A stretch of 64,000 bases of DNA from Alligator mississippiensis (taxonomy: Eukaryota; Chordata; Crocodylia; Alligatoridae). The translations under genes were made by a program, and so were the position numbers. The notes beneath the pieces are model-generated. The model did not search any database, had not been told where the DNA came from, and saw only the letters and a list, made by a program, of their open reading frames with translations. Positions 1 through 14,466 of the stretch are shown here, one piece after another. Within the stretch, counting starts at the first letter, position 1. Each line of letters opens with the position of its first letter. The stretch lies in NCBI RefSeq assembly GCF_030867095.1, contig NC_081827.1, positions 216,321,810 to 216,385,809 of the forward strand. The letters run 5' to 3'.

Positions 1-587
1 AGTTACGTGTCATATTTTGTCACACCTACAGTACTTTAATAATAAAATTTGAATACAGTACCATTTCCCGAATGATTTATGAATAGAACACATTTAATCT
101 TTCTTGTACCAAAGAAAATGATATTCCATCTTATTTTTGGACATTCAGCAATAAGATAAGATTTAGTTTCTATGGCAATATGTTTATAAAATGCCATGTA
201 AAAATTTCAACAATGTTATCCATTATATCAATATGTAACGTGTTTTTACAGAAAAAAAATGATTTCAGACTATAACACCGTTCACATGATAATGTTGCTG
301 GCTTGGTCTCATTAAACATTATATTTGGCTGAATATGGTGAAAACCAGTTGCATGCATGTTTCCTAAAATGTTTTGAGACTTCTGTTTTTCCTAATACTT
401 TATATTGTTTTGTACTTCATACAATGACAAATTCTGAGAGACAACTAAATCTTACATTGCATTCAGCAACAAGCAACAGGGGCTTAGGTTCTATCAGGGT
501 TCAGGTCTAAGTTTGATGAGTTTTTCAGCCAACCTAAAATATAGATGCATAAAAATATTTCTTTTTTGTGTTTTTTCCCCCCTGTAG
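1..587 (+). other. Intron of the sodium channel gene (3' part)
   Basis: AT-rich sequence without a believable ORF. It ends in a pyrimidine tract and CTGTAG immediately before the first recognisable exon at 588, so it is the tail of an intron whose start lies outside the window. I see no repeat family that I recognise in it. Confidence 0.8.
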
Positions 588-779
<192 letters not shown>

Positions 780-3700
780 TGAACATCTATTATTGAAACT
801 TACACTACTATGTTCTATTATACTGCGTTTAAGCATATAAATTATGTGCTTTACCTGTGCTCATTTGTTAATTGAAGTCCTAGCTATTTTTCCACAGAAA
901 GACAAGATGCATTAACGCCGCAGTTTTATTAACACGCTTGGGAATGACCAGCAAGCACTCATACAGTCCAGGTCATAAATTTCTTCTTTACCATTCTCTA
1001 CCAAATGAAGGATTGCTATCAGTCTTCCCTACCTCTTCCCCACACCTCTACAAATAGATACCAACCCACTCTGGGTCCCCAGTGCTCTTTACTTATTCAG
1101 GGGCTGGGGAAAGTGTGTAGTATCTTCACGTTATACACATTGGGCACCCAGCTCCTTTGAGAAACTCTGTCCCTCGTTTCTTAAAGGGTACCTCCTTTTG
1201 AGTCTACTTTAAGTGCTCCAATTCCAAGGGGACCAGTTTCTCTAAGGGGACCTGGTTTAAAGAAAAAAGTACCCAGCCAAAAGGAGACATCAACGATTAG
1301 CTTGTGTGCTTCTGTCCTCCCCCTGCCTCCAGCTTCATAGCAGATAATTAATAGTTCCCTTTCTACTGTTAGCCAAAGAGTTATCTGTGCCCTGGTCAGA
1401 GATGTTGTTCTCCATCACACCTGAATGCCCCAGATACCAAATATGGTCTGTTCATGTGTAATTACTAAGCCTTCCCATTCCCAAAGGTTCATGTCTTCTG
1501 GATTTGTCAATTTATGAAAGTCTGGCAGGTTCCTGACATATCCTCAGTTTCATCGAGTCAAACCACTTTTCAGTCATCCCCATGAAAAGTACTGGACTTA
1601 GCTAAAATTTTCTAGTGCCACCTCACAAAATTTGAAATAATTTTTACCCAATTTTATAAGAATTATTTCTGGTGACTAACTACCAAAGAGAGTCAATAGC
1701 TCATCCCAGAGCATTTCCCGCCCACTCAGACTGAGATGCCTGTGAGGTCCAGCTCTGAATCTTCAAAGAACCTGCCAGCCTATGTGTGGGTCCAGTGTAC
1801 AATACCTTGTTTATGGATCCAAATACCAGCTTTCATGACCTATTCCCATCCCAGCCCTGCCATGCACACCGCTCACTTCCCAGCTTTTTCCATGTTGCAT
1901 ATGCTCTTAGTCTGGGAGAAGTGTGGGGGGAATTGCTCAGCTAGATCATCAGCTGCCCTGGGACTAATTCAGTTCTCACCATCTGCTGGACTCAGACATA
2001 AGCTGTCTACTACTGCCTCTGCTATCCTGGTTGCTCTATGATCCTGGAGTGATTTCAGCTGGGATTCATTGGGCTGTCACTGTAGTTTTCTGCAAAATTT
2101 GTCTCTCAGTGGTACTGACTAAGATCCTCTTAACTCCTTAAACAGAATTAGAAGCATTGTCAACTCCTGTTGGCTGTCAAATGAAATCCGTAGCAAAGAA
2201 AAGACAACAATTATTCTTTTTTTTTCTTAGGTAGTTAATCACAGTAATTAAAGTATGCTGACCACAATAGAAGCCATTTATCAAATATGCCTAAATTTAA
2301 GATATGCAGATCTTTTTATTACACAAATGGAGTGACTGCGCAATTTTCACTCACAAAAATTAGATATGATTAGTATTTTTCTTTACTTACTATTTTTCTT
2401 TCAAGGTTTCTTGCAGGCACCTCCATTTAGTGCCATGCAAAATGCTTCTTATTTGGTCTGCTTTTATTTTTCAGTAACTGTTGTCATCTTGTTCTCAACA
2501 AAATTCTGAGAGGGATATAAACCTAACTTCACTCTGTACTGCCTTGCTATGTTTCTATAGTGACATGGACTAATGTTCAGGATTCTGGCCCTGAGATGAG
2601 GACTGACAGAAAAAAAAAGTGCATCAGAAGCACATAAAGTAGTTTGTTAATGCATGATTTCTGGTATATCTTGGGGACTTTTTCTGAATAAAGAAAAAAT
2701 ACAACCCAGTTCATAAGTGAAGAAAAAATCAAATTCCTACCAGTCTTACTCTTTCCTGCAGTATTCTAAGAATACCTGGGCTGTGTTACCATTAAAGTAC
2801 AGGCTTCTTAAAGTGAACATAAGTCAATAAAAGTAGAAACTCATGCCCTTCAAGGATTCTCTGAAGGATCTCTCTTGTATTTTAGCGGGGGGAAGCAAAA
2901 AACAATGGATAACATTTTTTTTTTTTTTGACCAAGTGTGTTATCGTTCTGAGCAGAGAACTGAGTGATGATGTGCCAGAATGAGAACTGGAACAGTGCTA
3001 TCAGGTTACACAAGAAATCATGTGGAAGCTTTAGGAGGTGTGGGCAAGATGTGCATGCTTCCTTGATTTTCTTTTTGTGAAAATGAACATGATCTTATTT
3101 TGTCTTTAAGATCCCTAACTTGTTTTTACATGGCTTTTAAGCATCTAAATGTAATCTTATTCCACCCCATGTAGCAGTCACAGAACTGCTAAATTGCCTA
3201 GATTTCTTATATGTTTCCATCTGCAGGATAAGCATGTAAGTGTCTCCCTTTGCCTAAATACCGTCATGGTCCAACTCTACTTGCCTTTCCCCAAAATCAT
3301 TAAATCTTCAGTTAGGTGAGAAAAAATGCACATGCATCATCTGTTTGGTGAGCTGCTAATGGCAGTGACAACAACATTTTGCCCCATAGACTAATGGTTA
3401 GGGCCAAGAAGTAGAGAAACCTGGCTCCCAGTTCCACCCAGAGCCTCAGGAGGTTTTGAACTCTCATCTCCTGCTTCCCAGGAGAGAACCTTAATTGCCA
3501 GGGCTGTGGACCAGACGAGATTGAGAGCGCTTTTCCTTCCTCCTGTTGAATCTGGGCTGTTGCACAATTAAAAGTGAAATACTTATGGGACTAAAGAAAA
3601 AGCAAACAAGACAGAGTCTGACACTTTTTCCTTTAGATGACCACTGTCAGGAAGTTTTTCATTGTTTATACATTGAATAGTCATTGGGCATAGAGCATCC

Positions 3701-6700
3701 CCACAGCCTACTGACTGAGAACCACCATTCTACTGGGACAGATATTGATTAACTTCTCATTCAGGTGGTTCCGCACTGCATTATCTTTGGATAATGAATT
3801 TTTTCAATGCTTCCACTGACTTAAATGATATGCTTAGTATCACTGTGTGTATCTAACATGAAATTAATGCAACTCAAACTTTGGCATATATCACATCAGA
3901 GTTTATTGCTCCCAGGTACAGCATCTTCATGTGTGCCCAGGACCGTAGCATATTGAGCCAAGCTGGAGCAGCCCCAGCTGGCAGGGGGCCCAGGAGATAA
4001 ACCTACCAACCTAGGTTTGCTTTGACCTGGCTCAATGTGCTGCGGAGGGGCTGGCTGGGGCACAAGCGTGCTCCAATGCAAGGCTGTGCACTAAAGAACA
4101 CCTCCATAGAACTGTACTTTTGTTTACAAGTACTAACCTATGGTGGAATTAATTAGTTTCCTGCGGCCTAGCAAAGCCATGTGTATAGATACTAAGTCTT
4201 TACTACAGAGCTGATTAGTCAGATCTGCAGTAAACATCTCATGTAGACACACCCACTGAGTGTCAGGGTCTAGGCGTATTGAGTGGTGTACCTAAAATCA
4301 CAGACAGCCTTGTAAATGTTGTCCTGAATCTCTCTCAGCCTCATTGTTGTTATCTATATGTTTAAGCTAATTACTAATCTTAGAAGAAGATGGTGAGGAA
4401 TCATGAACATTTGAAAAGCACTTTGAGCTGCAGGTGTGAAAGTTGTTATATAAATTTTACATGTAGCTAAGCACCACAGTGTGGGAGAAGTGGGACTAAA
4501 ATTGAGTTGTCACTAGCTCTTTGCCATCCATTAATTTCATCACACTGCTAATTACTATATAGGATGGTTTCAGTTTCCCCATATAACTACCTCCTGAAAA
4601 TCCTTTTCTGTAAGCCTTTCCAATTTCAGTCATGACATTTTTCTCTATTCATCCATATGGTGCCTATATGCATTTTTATATAATGTATTATACCTGCTTC
4701 TAGATAGATATTTTGGTGAGATAAATCTCTTTGTTAGCATATCTTACATATTGCATAGCATCAATAAGAACATAAGAACTACCATTTACTGGGTAAGACC
4801 ATAGGTCAACCCTACTTAAAATATTATGTCAACAACAATAATAATAATATATCAATTAATTTAATGATTTCTTCAGTGATATGAAAATCCTGTACTTAAC
4901 CTTATAAAACCACGTTTTATACCTGGTGATCATTTGGTCTCCCGGTTTGTACTTACAATTTAAATCCCTTGGGCAACAGTGAAGTTGATGGCACCTACAA
5001 ATCAGTGTCTAAAACAGAATTAGTAGACATGCAAATCAGAATAAGATTGGATACAAAAATGGCTCAGACTGACTTGCATCTGGTGAGGCAACTTGGAAAA
5101 AGTAGCCTAAGCTCCAAATTTTCAAATGATAATATTCAGGTTACAGATTCTGAGTTGGACAAGGAGCTCTATCTTTTGCTGAAATATTAATATTGCTTCC
5201 AGTTCACATTACTTCAATAAACAAAACACTTTAATAAAACAACATTTTAACTTCCCATCTTTGCATCATTGGAACCTTGCTACAGTCTGAAATAATTTGT
5301 ATAGGTCTGTTTTCAGAGCCCCTCCTGCCTCCTGCCGTGCACAAGTAGCAGGCAAGATTGTGGGATTGCTCAGTAGATCACATCACACATTATCACTAGG
5401 GTGGGGGGAGCCTTGGATTACAATTCTGGGCTTCCCCTGCACTGGATCTTGCAGCTGCAACCTACACAGCCAACTAGGCTTAGCGGGGCTCAGAGTGGGG
5501 CCAGTGTCTCACACTGCCCCCAGTGTGAGACTTGCAGCCAGCATGGGAGTTCACAGAGGAGGCAACCCAGGGAACGCTGCCCCTACTGTGAGCATCATCA
5601 GTTGAGGGGCTAACAGCAGGGGCAGTGGGGAGAATGCCCCTGCTGCAAGCCTTGTGACATGTGGGGTTTGCAGTGGTCACAGCTGCCAAAGATTCTGCCC
5701 CCATTATGAGCCCCCCCAGCTGAAGAGGCTGAAGTGAGGGGGTAGAGGGTGGGAAGGCAGTGTTCTCCTCACTACAAGCCCTGCAGCTGATGATGCTGCC
5801 ACTACTGGCAGTGGGTGGTGCACCCCTGTGACTTGGAGCCCCTCAGTTGATGGGGCTTCCAGCCACAGGGGAGCACTTGGCCACACATTCAATTAATGGT
5901 ACTATTAGAACAAGCTACAAAGTTATGACACATTTCTTGTGGAATAATTTTGTAGTTTATTGCTTGTTTTATCACACCATTAATCAGGTTGAATGTGTAT
6001 TTGAGTAACACCTTAAGGCATGATTACCTGAAGTGTAACTTGTGGTGGTGGCATGAATCTCATTTAGAAAATAAAGTTCATATTACATAGTGTATCTCAA
6101 TCACGCATGCTGGGTAAGTGCGTAACTTGCTTACATAACAAAAATCGGTTATCCCCACATCACTTAAGTGCATACCAGATAAAGCAGGGTGGCTCTGTGT
6201 CTGGGGCAGCCATAAGGCACAGGACAGTACCAGTTGCTTCAATGCTGATGATGGCAGTGCAGTCAGGCACCATTGTGGCAGTGGCTATTTTTGTGCCTCT
6301 TCCCAGCCTGCCCTACCAAACATAGTGCCCAGGGCTGCTGCTATGGTCACCCTCCCCCACCCCAGCATTTACACTACTGGTGCATAAGCTACTAAGCTTC
6401 ATAGCATCTTTCAGCCCTGTTTATCTTCATAATGTAATTAAATATTATCTAATTGCATAATAATTGGTACTAGAAGTGGTGAATGGGAAGCAGTTGCTAG
6501 AGGGCTGCTATTAAAAGCCTTTGAAATGAAAGGAGCTAGTTAGTTTCAGGGCTGCTATCTCCCATCATTTGCAGAGTTGCTTCTAGCAACATACAGTCTT
6601 GTAAATTTTGAGACTTCTAGTAGCAGCCCTAAAACTGGCCAAGAACTGGTTAATCTAGTTTGGATGAATGCGTATTTTATGTAAATGCATAGTCGTGTTT

Positions 6701-6772
6701 CAGTTCAAAGACTTTGCACCCAAATAGAAAGCACTGCCTTAAAGTGACCAAATTCTATCCAATATTGTAGCA

Positions 6773-7543
6773 CAGTGGTTCCCAAACTCTGACATCTTGC
6801 ACACTACCAATTTAAAATTATACAACCTGAAGTACCATCAGGTGGGCTGTGGGGGGAGGGAGGGAGGGAGTGTGGGTGTGTGTACGGTAGGGTGTGGGAG
6901 GGGTTGTGAGGAAGTGTGGCTGTGTGTATGGGGGAGCATAGGGTATATTGTGGGGTTGTGTATCTGTGGAAGGTTGTGGGGGAAGGGTGCGGGTGTGTGG
7001 GTATTGTGGGGTGTGAGGGAGGGTAGGGGGTGTGAGCACCCCCTGCATTTCCCCCATGGCACAGCAGCAGGTGGGGGTGCTCAGGGCGTGGCTCCAGCCA
7101 ACACTGCACATCACAGCAAGGGGTGCATCCTCCACCAGGCAGCCTGTATTGCTGGCAGTCCTCACACTTGCAAGGCATGGGAGGGAAGCCCCATGCACTG
7201 GAGCCAGGTGCCTTCTCCACCCCTCAAGGGAAGGCACCTGGGGCTTCCCTTCCATGCTGCACAGCCCTGGCAGGGAAGACAGCCAATTCCAATGTGCGGG
7301 GCTTTCCTCCCATGTCTGGCAAGTGCAAGAGCTGCACATACACGCGGGGAGCACTGTTGATACAGATTGGCCCGGCAGAGGCTGCACCCGTCGCTACAAT
7401 GTGTAGTGCTGGCCAGAGCCACATCCTGGGTGCCTGTGCCACGTATGAGTACTCTGAGTGCCCCCACCTGCTGCTGCCACGTACCACTGACAGGTTGTCT
7501 GCGTACCACTGGTGGTACATGTACCACAAATTGTGAACCGCTG
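6773..7543. mobile_element. Non-autonomous hAT-like DNA transposon with 8-bp target duplication
   Basis: The 771-bp element starts CAGTGGTTCCCAAACT and ends ATTGTGAACCGCTG, whose reverse complement CAGCGGTTCACAAT matches the start. It is flanked by TTGTAGCA (6765-6772) and TTGTAGTA (7544-7551), an 8-bp target site duplication with one mismatch, as expected for hAT transposons. The inside is G/C-rich, with G-runs at 6840-7030, and has overlapping ORFs on both strands that show no transposase motifs. I treat these ORFs as chance products of base composition. Confidence 0.8.
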
Positions 7544-10500
7544 TTGTAGTATAAACATAACTGTAGTATAATGAAAGCACGTATTTTGATTTGTGTTCTT
7601 TCCACGCTGCATCAGTGAGTTCTCTGCCAACAAGCTTTTTTCCAAGCCTATGAGCTTTGTACTCTGTCTAGTAAGTTTTATACTCACAGATAAACTAGCC
7701 ATTTTCATCTTTGCCCCAAGCTCCCTGTATCAGCTGTGTTAGTTTTTTCTTTAGTTTCTCAGTCTCCCATTTAACAACTTCAGTCATTGCTAAGTTACTA
7801 TAGGTCTTCATCAGTTTTCACCCTTTAGATGCTTTATTCTTTCCTGCCCTGTCTTCTAATGTCCATTTGGGACTTGTTTGGTCTCTTTCCCTGTCTTGAA
7901 TAATGTTATATATGTGAATTTAGTAATTCTATTTAAAAATTTTAGTCCACTAGGCTGCTTAGATGAACCTCTAATTTTTTTCCTCATAAGAGAAGTCCTG
8001 CATTGTCAGTTGTAGCTATGTCTCATGTCACTAAGCTTCAGCTTGAGGCTTTTGCCTTAAAAGTATCTATATCATGTGCCACCCAGAAAACCAGCCCTGC
8101 ATCATGGGTTATAAGGAATAGTGCACAATTTCTACTCCTCAATTCCTCTCAACCACCTGGCTGAGTTAATCTTTTCTTGTCAATCTTTGCAGCCTGCATT
8201 AAGTAAGAAGTACCAGCATGGGCTCTCTATTTTATTATTGATTTTTATTATATTATGTAGTTCTTTCACCTTGCCTGTCTCTTCTTCCCCCTTTTTCTAT
8301 TTGGGAATAAAAGCAGGTGTTCACCTTTAAGTTGGGGGTTAAGGTCCTCACCCCTCCCACCTCCATTATTTTAATTTTAGTTGTGCCACACATTTCAAGA
8401 TCTTTGGCATTTTGAAGATTCTTTTTCTTCTTTTTTCCTGGTGACACATTTAATTTGAGCTTGTTACCATCACTTGGCAGTGACATAGTTTTTCTCTCTC
8501 CCTGTGGTTATACCATTACCAAAATCTTCTCAGTGTTGACTCTCCTAAGATGCAGTGATTACCACAGTCACTCTCCATGTTTACACTGTCTAGCTAGTCC
8601 CACATCCCAGAGAGGGATTGCATGTTTTTGGGCCTTTAAACTCAGGACCAGAAAGAAGAAAGGAAACTTAGAATATTCTCCCTAGACAGGGCCAAAAACC
8701 CATTCATAAGTCCAGAAGCCAGGACTTTACTCCAGCATTGAGCACTCTCTGACATTGTCTTCCTGTACTAGTCTCTTTCCTTGGCAAGCTTAATTCAACC
8801 TCACACGTTCAAGATCTTGCTTCAGGAGTGTCATGGTGTGACTGGTCCCAGGGACTGGAAGCCCCATGGGAGGGGTTTTGTCAGTGTCAGAGGGATGCAG
8901 CACATCAAGACAAAATGTCCAGTAAGGGCTGGAACTGAAAAATACCTGATGCAGGTGCAGGTACAGAGTTTGCAGAGTAGCAAGTAGCACCACCCACACG
9001 ATACTCAAGTACATGTTTGCTGAAGCTGAAGAGGTACTGAGGCGTGACATCAGACACCTGCACCAGGAACTGGCTACAAGAGCCTGCACAGAGCAGCACG
9101 GTAGGGGAGCAAGAAGTAGCCCTGCCATCATGAGCTCCAACTCGGTGCAACTGGCAAAGCACCAAGCCATTTCCACAGCAGGGATACCCAGAGGGGTACC
9201 TCAACCTTACCAGTGCCAGGGCTGCCTGGAAGAAGGACCCCAGCACTCAGACACAGACAGAGGGACACATGAGTGAGGCAGAAATGTTGCTGCCTCTTTT
9301 CTTGTTTTCCTTTTGGCCTTTTTCTTCCATTGCACTGTTTCTTTTTTTTTTTTCTCTCTTTTTTTTTTACCTCTGATTGAACTGGCCAGGAAAGGCCTGG
9401 GATTGAGCCAACACCTTACGGGCAGAATTGGTTAGAAGGCGTGCTGCCAGCAGAGCCATTTACCTGAATAGGGACAATGTTGAATTGAGAGTGCCCAATA
9501 GCTTGCTGAGGACTTTTGTAGTCTGAAGGACTGATTATAGGCCATTTTTAATTTTGATTATGAGCTTGTGTTGAACTGGCATGATTTGGGAATTAACTTT
9601 GGACCTTGTGATCTGAGGAACTGCAGTCAAGTAGTGTGCTGATTCCACAATTAGGACCGAAACTTCTTTTCTTTATTAATAAATTCATTAGCGAAAGCAT
9701 TTTGATTCATAATATCGCTGGGGTAACCTAATTAATTATACACGTGATGTCCCCTTTTATCAAGACGCCTGTCAAGGTGGGAACACACCAAACCCAGCTG
9801 GTTGCCTATAACTCAAACATCAAGCACCATACAGCTGACAAGCCACGGTTGGCATGTGGATGGGGTGTAGGGGTGGAGGAGTCCCAAGAAACACCTAGAG
9901 TGAGAGTGCCCTAGGGTGGTCTGCAATATATGAGGAACCTCCCTTATTTTCCTGTAAAATCAAGACATGGCAGGGAGCAGGGGGAGACCTCCCAAGGGAA
10001 AAATGCTCATCGTACCAGCATGTCAGCACAAGCATGGTCCTGAACCACCTGGCGTTACAAGTCTGGCACAGATGGGTACAAGGAGCAAGGCCCCCATCAG
10101 GAGCTTAGTGGCATACCGCATCTCACCTCAAATGTTAGCTGTTGCTTCCTGCTCTGCAAAATCCTTTCTGAGTTACTGATCAGGCCCCAAGAATTCTTAG
10201 CCTTTGAAAGTTCTAGGAGAAATTCATAGAGACCTGTGTGCTTTAGAGCTAGCACTACAAGACTGTAGAAGGTTCATCCATCAAAATGCTGTGTCTTCTG
10301 TCCCTTTTGCAGAGCTGAGTGCCAGTGCCACCATCACTAAATATGGTGCATATTTCCTCAGTACAGCCTGATGTGGAGAAGAAAACTTATGTGTTCCAAA
10401 CCTAATCAGAGTGCATTGGTAGTACCAGCTCCTCCTCTAGCAGTGTTATCTTCCCCAGCTCTCTCCATGGAGGTCAACAGCTTAGGTCAACAGCTCCAGG

Positions 10501-10990
10501 AGATTTTGTTATTCCCTAGGAGCTCACCTTTTTCCTGGTAGACAACCTCCACAATAGACCTGGTACCAAGCAGGCACCATTCCTTCTCAATGATCTAGGT
10601 TCTGATATTCTGATTATTACTCGGAGCATGTAAAAAATATGTAAATGTAGCTTTAAATGTTCTGTCGACTCCTTTGTGATAATTAATAATACTTTAGAAT
10701 ACACAGCTATGCATCATTTTTCTTCCAGTACCCAGGTAACATGTTTGAATCAAATTTTCAGTACATATTGTTAGGTGTATTATGTGGAAGAAGAGTTTTA
10801 TCAAACCCAATTATTCTTATCAGAGATGTTTTCATATTGTACTTTTAAATTTAAACCACTCTCCTGTAGAGTTGGAAGGCTGGCTGAACAAATGTGAAGT
10901 TAAATAGTCTATATGTCCAAGGTAGATGAAATGTAAACACTCTCTAAGTGCTGAGAAGTAAATCTGATTTACTTCATAATTATCTAAGGC

Positions 10991-12273
10991 AGCAGTTCTC
11001 AACCTTTTTAGTCTCAAGACACCCCTCTGTCATTTTGCTAAAATTTAGCTGCACCCCATTTAAAAAACTTATTTATTGCAGTGCATAAAAACAATGACTA
11101 AAACACGTTTCTTAAACAAAATGAAAAATCATGCATGATAGCCATGGTATCATAGTATTATAATAAATTAGACACTGGAGCCTGGTGGTTCTTGCAAATA
11201 TCTTTCATTGGTTGATCACAACAAACAATACAGCCCATTTGACTGGGTGCCTGACACAGACTCATGTCAGTGGAGGGTAGTGTCATGTCACACTGCATGA
11301 GAAGAGCTGAGCTCAGCTGACCAGCCCTAAACCTGATGTACAAGCAATTCACTAATGTGACTGCCTTCACTCACAGAAACAGGAAAAGACGCCTCTTTGT
11401 TTTCACTTGTTTCTTGATTTTGGAAAATTAATAGAGCAATTCTTCTGTTGCAAAATATTCAGACCACAATAGGTCAGAATGTTTTTATTTGAAATATCTG
11501 TGAATCATGCATACATATTTGCCTGCCTAGAAGTGCTAATATTGGGTGCCTGTAGACATGCAGGGACGCTGCTCTGATGCGCTGTAATTACAGCACATTG
11601 GAGCAGACTTAATTAAGACTTGAGCAGCCTCTGCATCTCCTGTATTCAGTGTCCCCACGCTTCAAAATAGTAGCGGGAGTGCTTTAACTAAAGCTTATCA
11701 GACAAGCTTTAGTTAAAGCACCCCTGCTGCCATTTTGAAGCGTGAGAAACTGAATACACATGATGCTGCAGGCACTTCAATTAGAGCAGCTCTCAGATCC
11801 GCCCTAATTAAAGTATCCTCCCCCCCTTCCTATCCCCCTGCACATGTAAAATGTCTGTTTTTTTGCACTATTAACAAAAGAAGTAACTGCAGTAGTTTAA
11901 TGCCTTTACTTAAAATATCAACTAAACCTTTTTTTAGATCTCTGATCTTGTCCCATTAATTGATATCATGTATGGTTTTTCCTTTCAAAAGAAATGTTTG
12001 TTTACAGCACCTTGAGGTATCACAGGATCCTTTAAATAGAATGGTGCTGTGAGGAGATGAGCAGAAAAGGTAGGTAGATAAACACAAGCTCAGGCTTGTC
12101 CCTGCCTGAATGATCCACTGCCCACCAGCCCCTCTGCAAGGAGGTAAGCACTACAATATATAAACTTGTTTTTTAAATTAGTTGCCACTCAGTTCACCAA
12201 AAATTATGGAAAAGTGCTTTGAGTCCAATGAAGGGTACCTAGAGTCTAAAAAGAATGAGAACCACTGGTATAC
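10991..12273. mobile_element. hAT-like DNA transposon remnant, with a MITE inserted
   Basis: The left end CAGCAGTTCTCAACCTTTTT at 10991 and the right end TCTAAAAAGAATGAGAACCACTG at about 12251-12273 are imperfect inverted repeats of each other, of the hAT type. I could not find a clean 8-bp target duplication, so the exact limits are approximate. The palindromic MITE at 11542-11856 lies inside it and is therefore probably younger. No coding capacity is evident. Confidence 0.6.
11542..11856. mobile_element. Palindromic MITE (family seen also at 46981, 50574, 52029 and 60406)
   Basis: It starts TTGGGTGCCTGTAGACATG and ends near CACATGTAAAATGTCT, a degraded inverted version. The middle (11642-11757) is a large hairpin. 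One arm runs from GTATTCAGTGTCCC to TTAACTAAAGCTT and the other from AAGCTTTAGTTAAAGCACCC to CTGAATAC, each about 54 nt. A related hairpin occurs at 52380-52494. The transposon superfamily is not clear to me. Confidence 0.6.
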
Positions 12274-14466
12274 AGAGTGTGCTATATCCATGAATTGCTT
12301 GTTCTGTGAGACCACAAAGCTTGTTTCTGCCACCTACTGTGCACAAGACAGAATGCTATGTATTGATAGTTGTCTGTTGTGTATGTTTTTTTTCTCCTTA
12401 GTGTCCCCTTCTCACTAAACTTAATTCTCCCTTCTGATGCTAGCCTTACTATTTTATAGTTTGTATATGAAAAAGTGTTTTTGTTGCCTTGACACAGTTT
12501 TTTCACACTGTTACTGTCATCTCTGGCATAATTATCTTGAAGCTCACTTGGCTTCTAGCCATAAAGCTAGTATTATGGTTTTTGTTTTATAAACTTTCCA
12601 TATTAATTCTGCTTCTCAAGTATATGAATTTGTTCCATCTACTTCTACTGTTTTGTCTTGTAACATATGAACTTTAATCCTATTTCATAATAGTTTTGTC
12701 AGTTTGTCCTCTGTAATATCCCTTTACAATTAATTCATCTAAGAATGAGTTCATAAAATTGTCCTGCAATGCATTCTACAGTCAAGTTTCTAGAGAACTA
12801 AGACAAATATCTATCTCAATAATATTGGATATATGGATTACTGTCAAGATTTAATAGGCATCGGTCCTTAATCCCTAAAAATGTTACTTTACTAACATTA
12901 GTAAAAAGGTTACTTTTCTAACATTTCTGGTTCACAATCAACTCAAAGTATTTAGCTTCAAGACAAAATTATTTCTTTTCCCTCAAAGAATATATCTCGT
13001 TTTTAAGTCATTTGAAGTATTTATAAACTCTTTCCGAATGCGATATATTAATGTAAAATCACTTCTAATTGTCACATTTGCAGAATATCAGATTCAAAAG
13101 TTTCATTTATTTAAAACGTGTAATTGACAGTGATGGAATAGTTCTAGAGATCCCTCCATACTTTATCACCAAAGTAAATTCCATTTTCAATATGTCTCAG
13201 AAGACCATTTGAGGTTATACCCCAAATCCTGTCAGAAGAATAATACAAGGCACCAGATGAAAGTGCAAATCATGTATCTAATGTACTTCAATGGCATTGA
13301 TTCTGAGAAAATCACCATTCTCCTTATTTAAAAAAAGAAATGTAGTTGGTTTCAACACCAAGATTATCACTGTTAACATTAATTAAAGTGTTATATATCA
13401 AAGAACACAAGTTTCTCTATTGCCAATAGACTTTGCAATGTATGATGTAAGGAAGATCTTTTCTAAAGGTTGCAATAAGGTAGAAAGGTTGTAAAGGTAG
13501 AAAATCTCCACTTTCCTTAAATGTTCTAAACTTACTCTTCAGTTTTCCATATATGCAAAGGAGTGAATAAACACAAACATGAAAAGTAATAAAGGTTCTC
13601 CATTGAAATGAAATAATCAGGTACCTTATTTAACCAGGTAGGGACAAGTTTCTTTCTGTCACACACAAAATCTATACTGTCATGACAAAAATATAGTAGT
13701 ATTATTTCAGCTAGGGATTGGAAAATTTCAGCCTTCTAATAACCAGAATATTTTGCAACCTTCTTTCACAGTTAGCTCTTCATCATTAAATTAACTTTAT
13801 CATTGTTTCATCTTGTTTACAAATTTATTGTAGCCTGAATCTTTATATACTTTTATTTAAATTGTGATAATAATGTATTTATTTTTTCATATCACAGGAT
13901 TATTACAGAAGGAGGGAATTAAAGACACTACTAATCTAGCTGAATGTATAATACAAAACTGCCATTTTCTGTTGGAGCTATCATTAGAAAGTAAAATAAT
14001 AATGTGTATATAAATAAATAATTTGTAAATGTGTTTTATAATTCTTTTAAGACATAATTTTATCAAGTTACCTCTGTATTGTTTCTAAAAATCTATAAGA
14101 AGTCAGTACTTAATTTTTTTTCAGTCATTAGTCATGTTTGTAAGTGGTGATTTCCCACATTTATTAATTTGAATATATTGTGTATTTTCACAATCTGCCT
14201 TACAACTTCTCTGGGTTTTTTAATTAACTAGCTTTTCTACTTGGCAATTTAGTTCTCAACCATTTTCTGTTGATTAGTTAAGTACATAGTTTGTTTCAAC
14301 TATTTGAAAAATAAGAGTGTTTGTGACTCCATTTTAGTCTGTTATTTTCACTAGTAGCCTTGTCAAGAAAAATGTCTAATTTTTGCTTCTGTAAGTTTTC
14401 TTACAAAGTTTCTCTCTCTCTCTCTATATATATATACATATTTTTATACTTTTTTTTTTTTACTAG

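Noticed and set aside
5297..5892. ORFs on both strands in a GC-rich block
   Set aside because: The DNA is made of imperfect repeats (CCCCTGCTGCAAGCC-like), the ORFs overlap in antisense and no domain is visible.
6797..7708. Several overlapping ORFs of 100-190 codons on both strands
   Set aside because: They lie inside the hAT-like element, are composition-driven (G/T or C/A repeats), overlap in many frames and show no domains.
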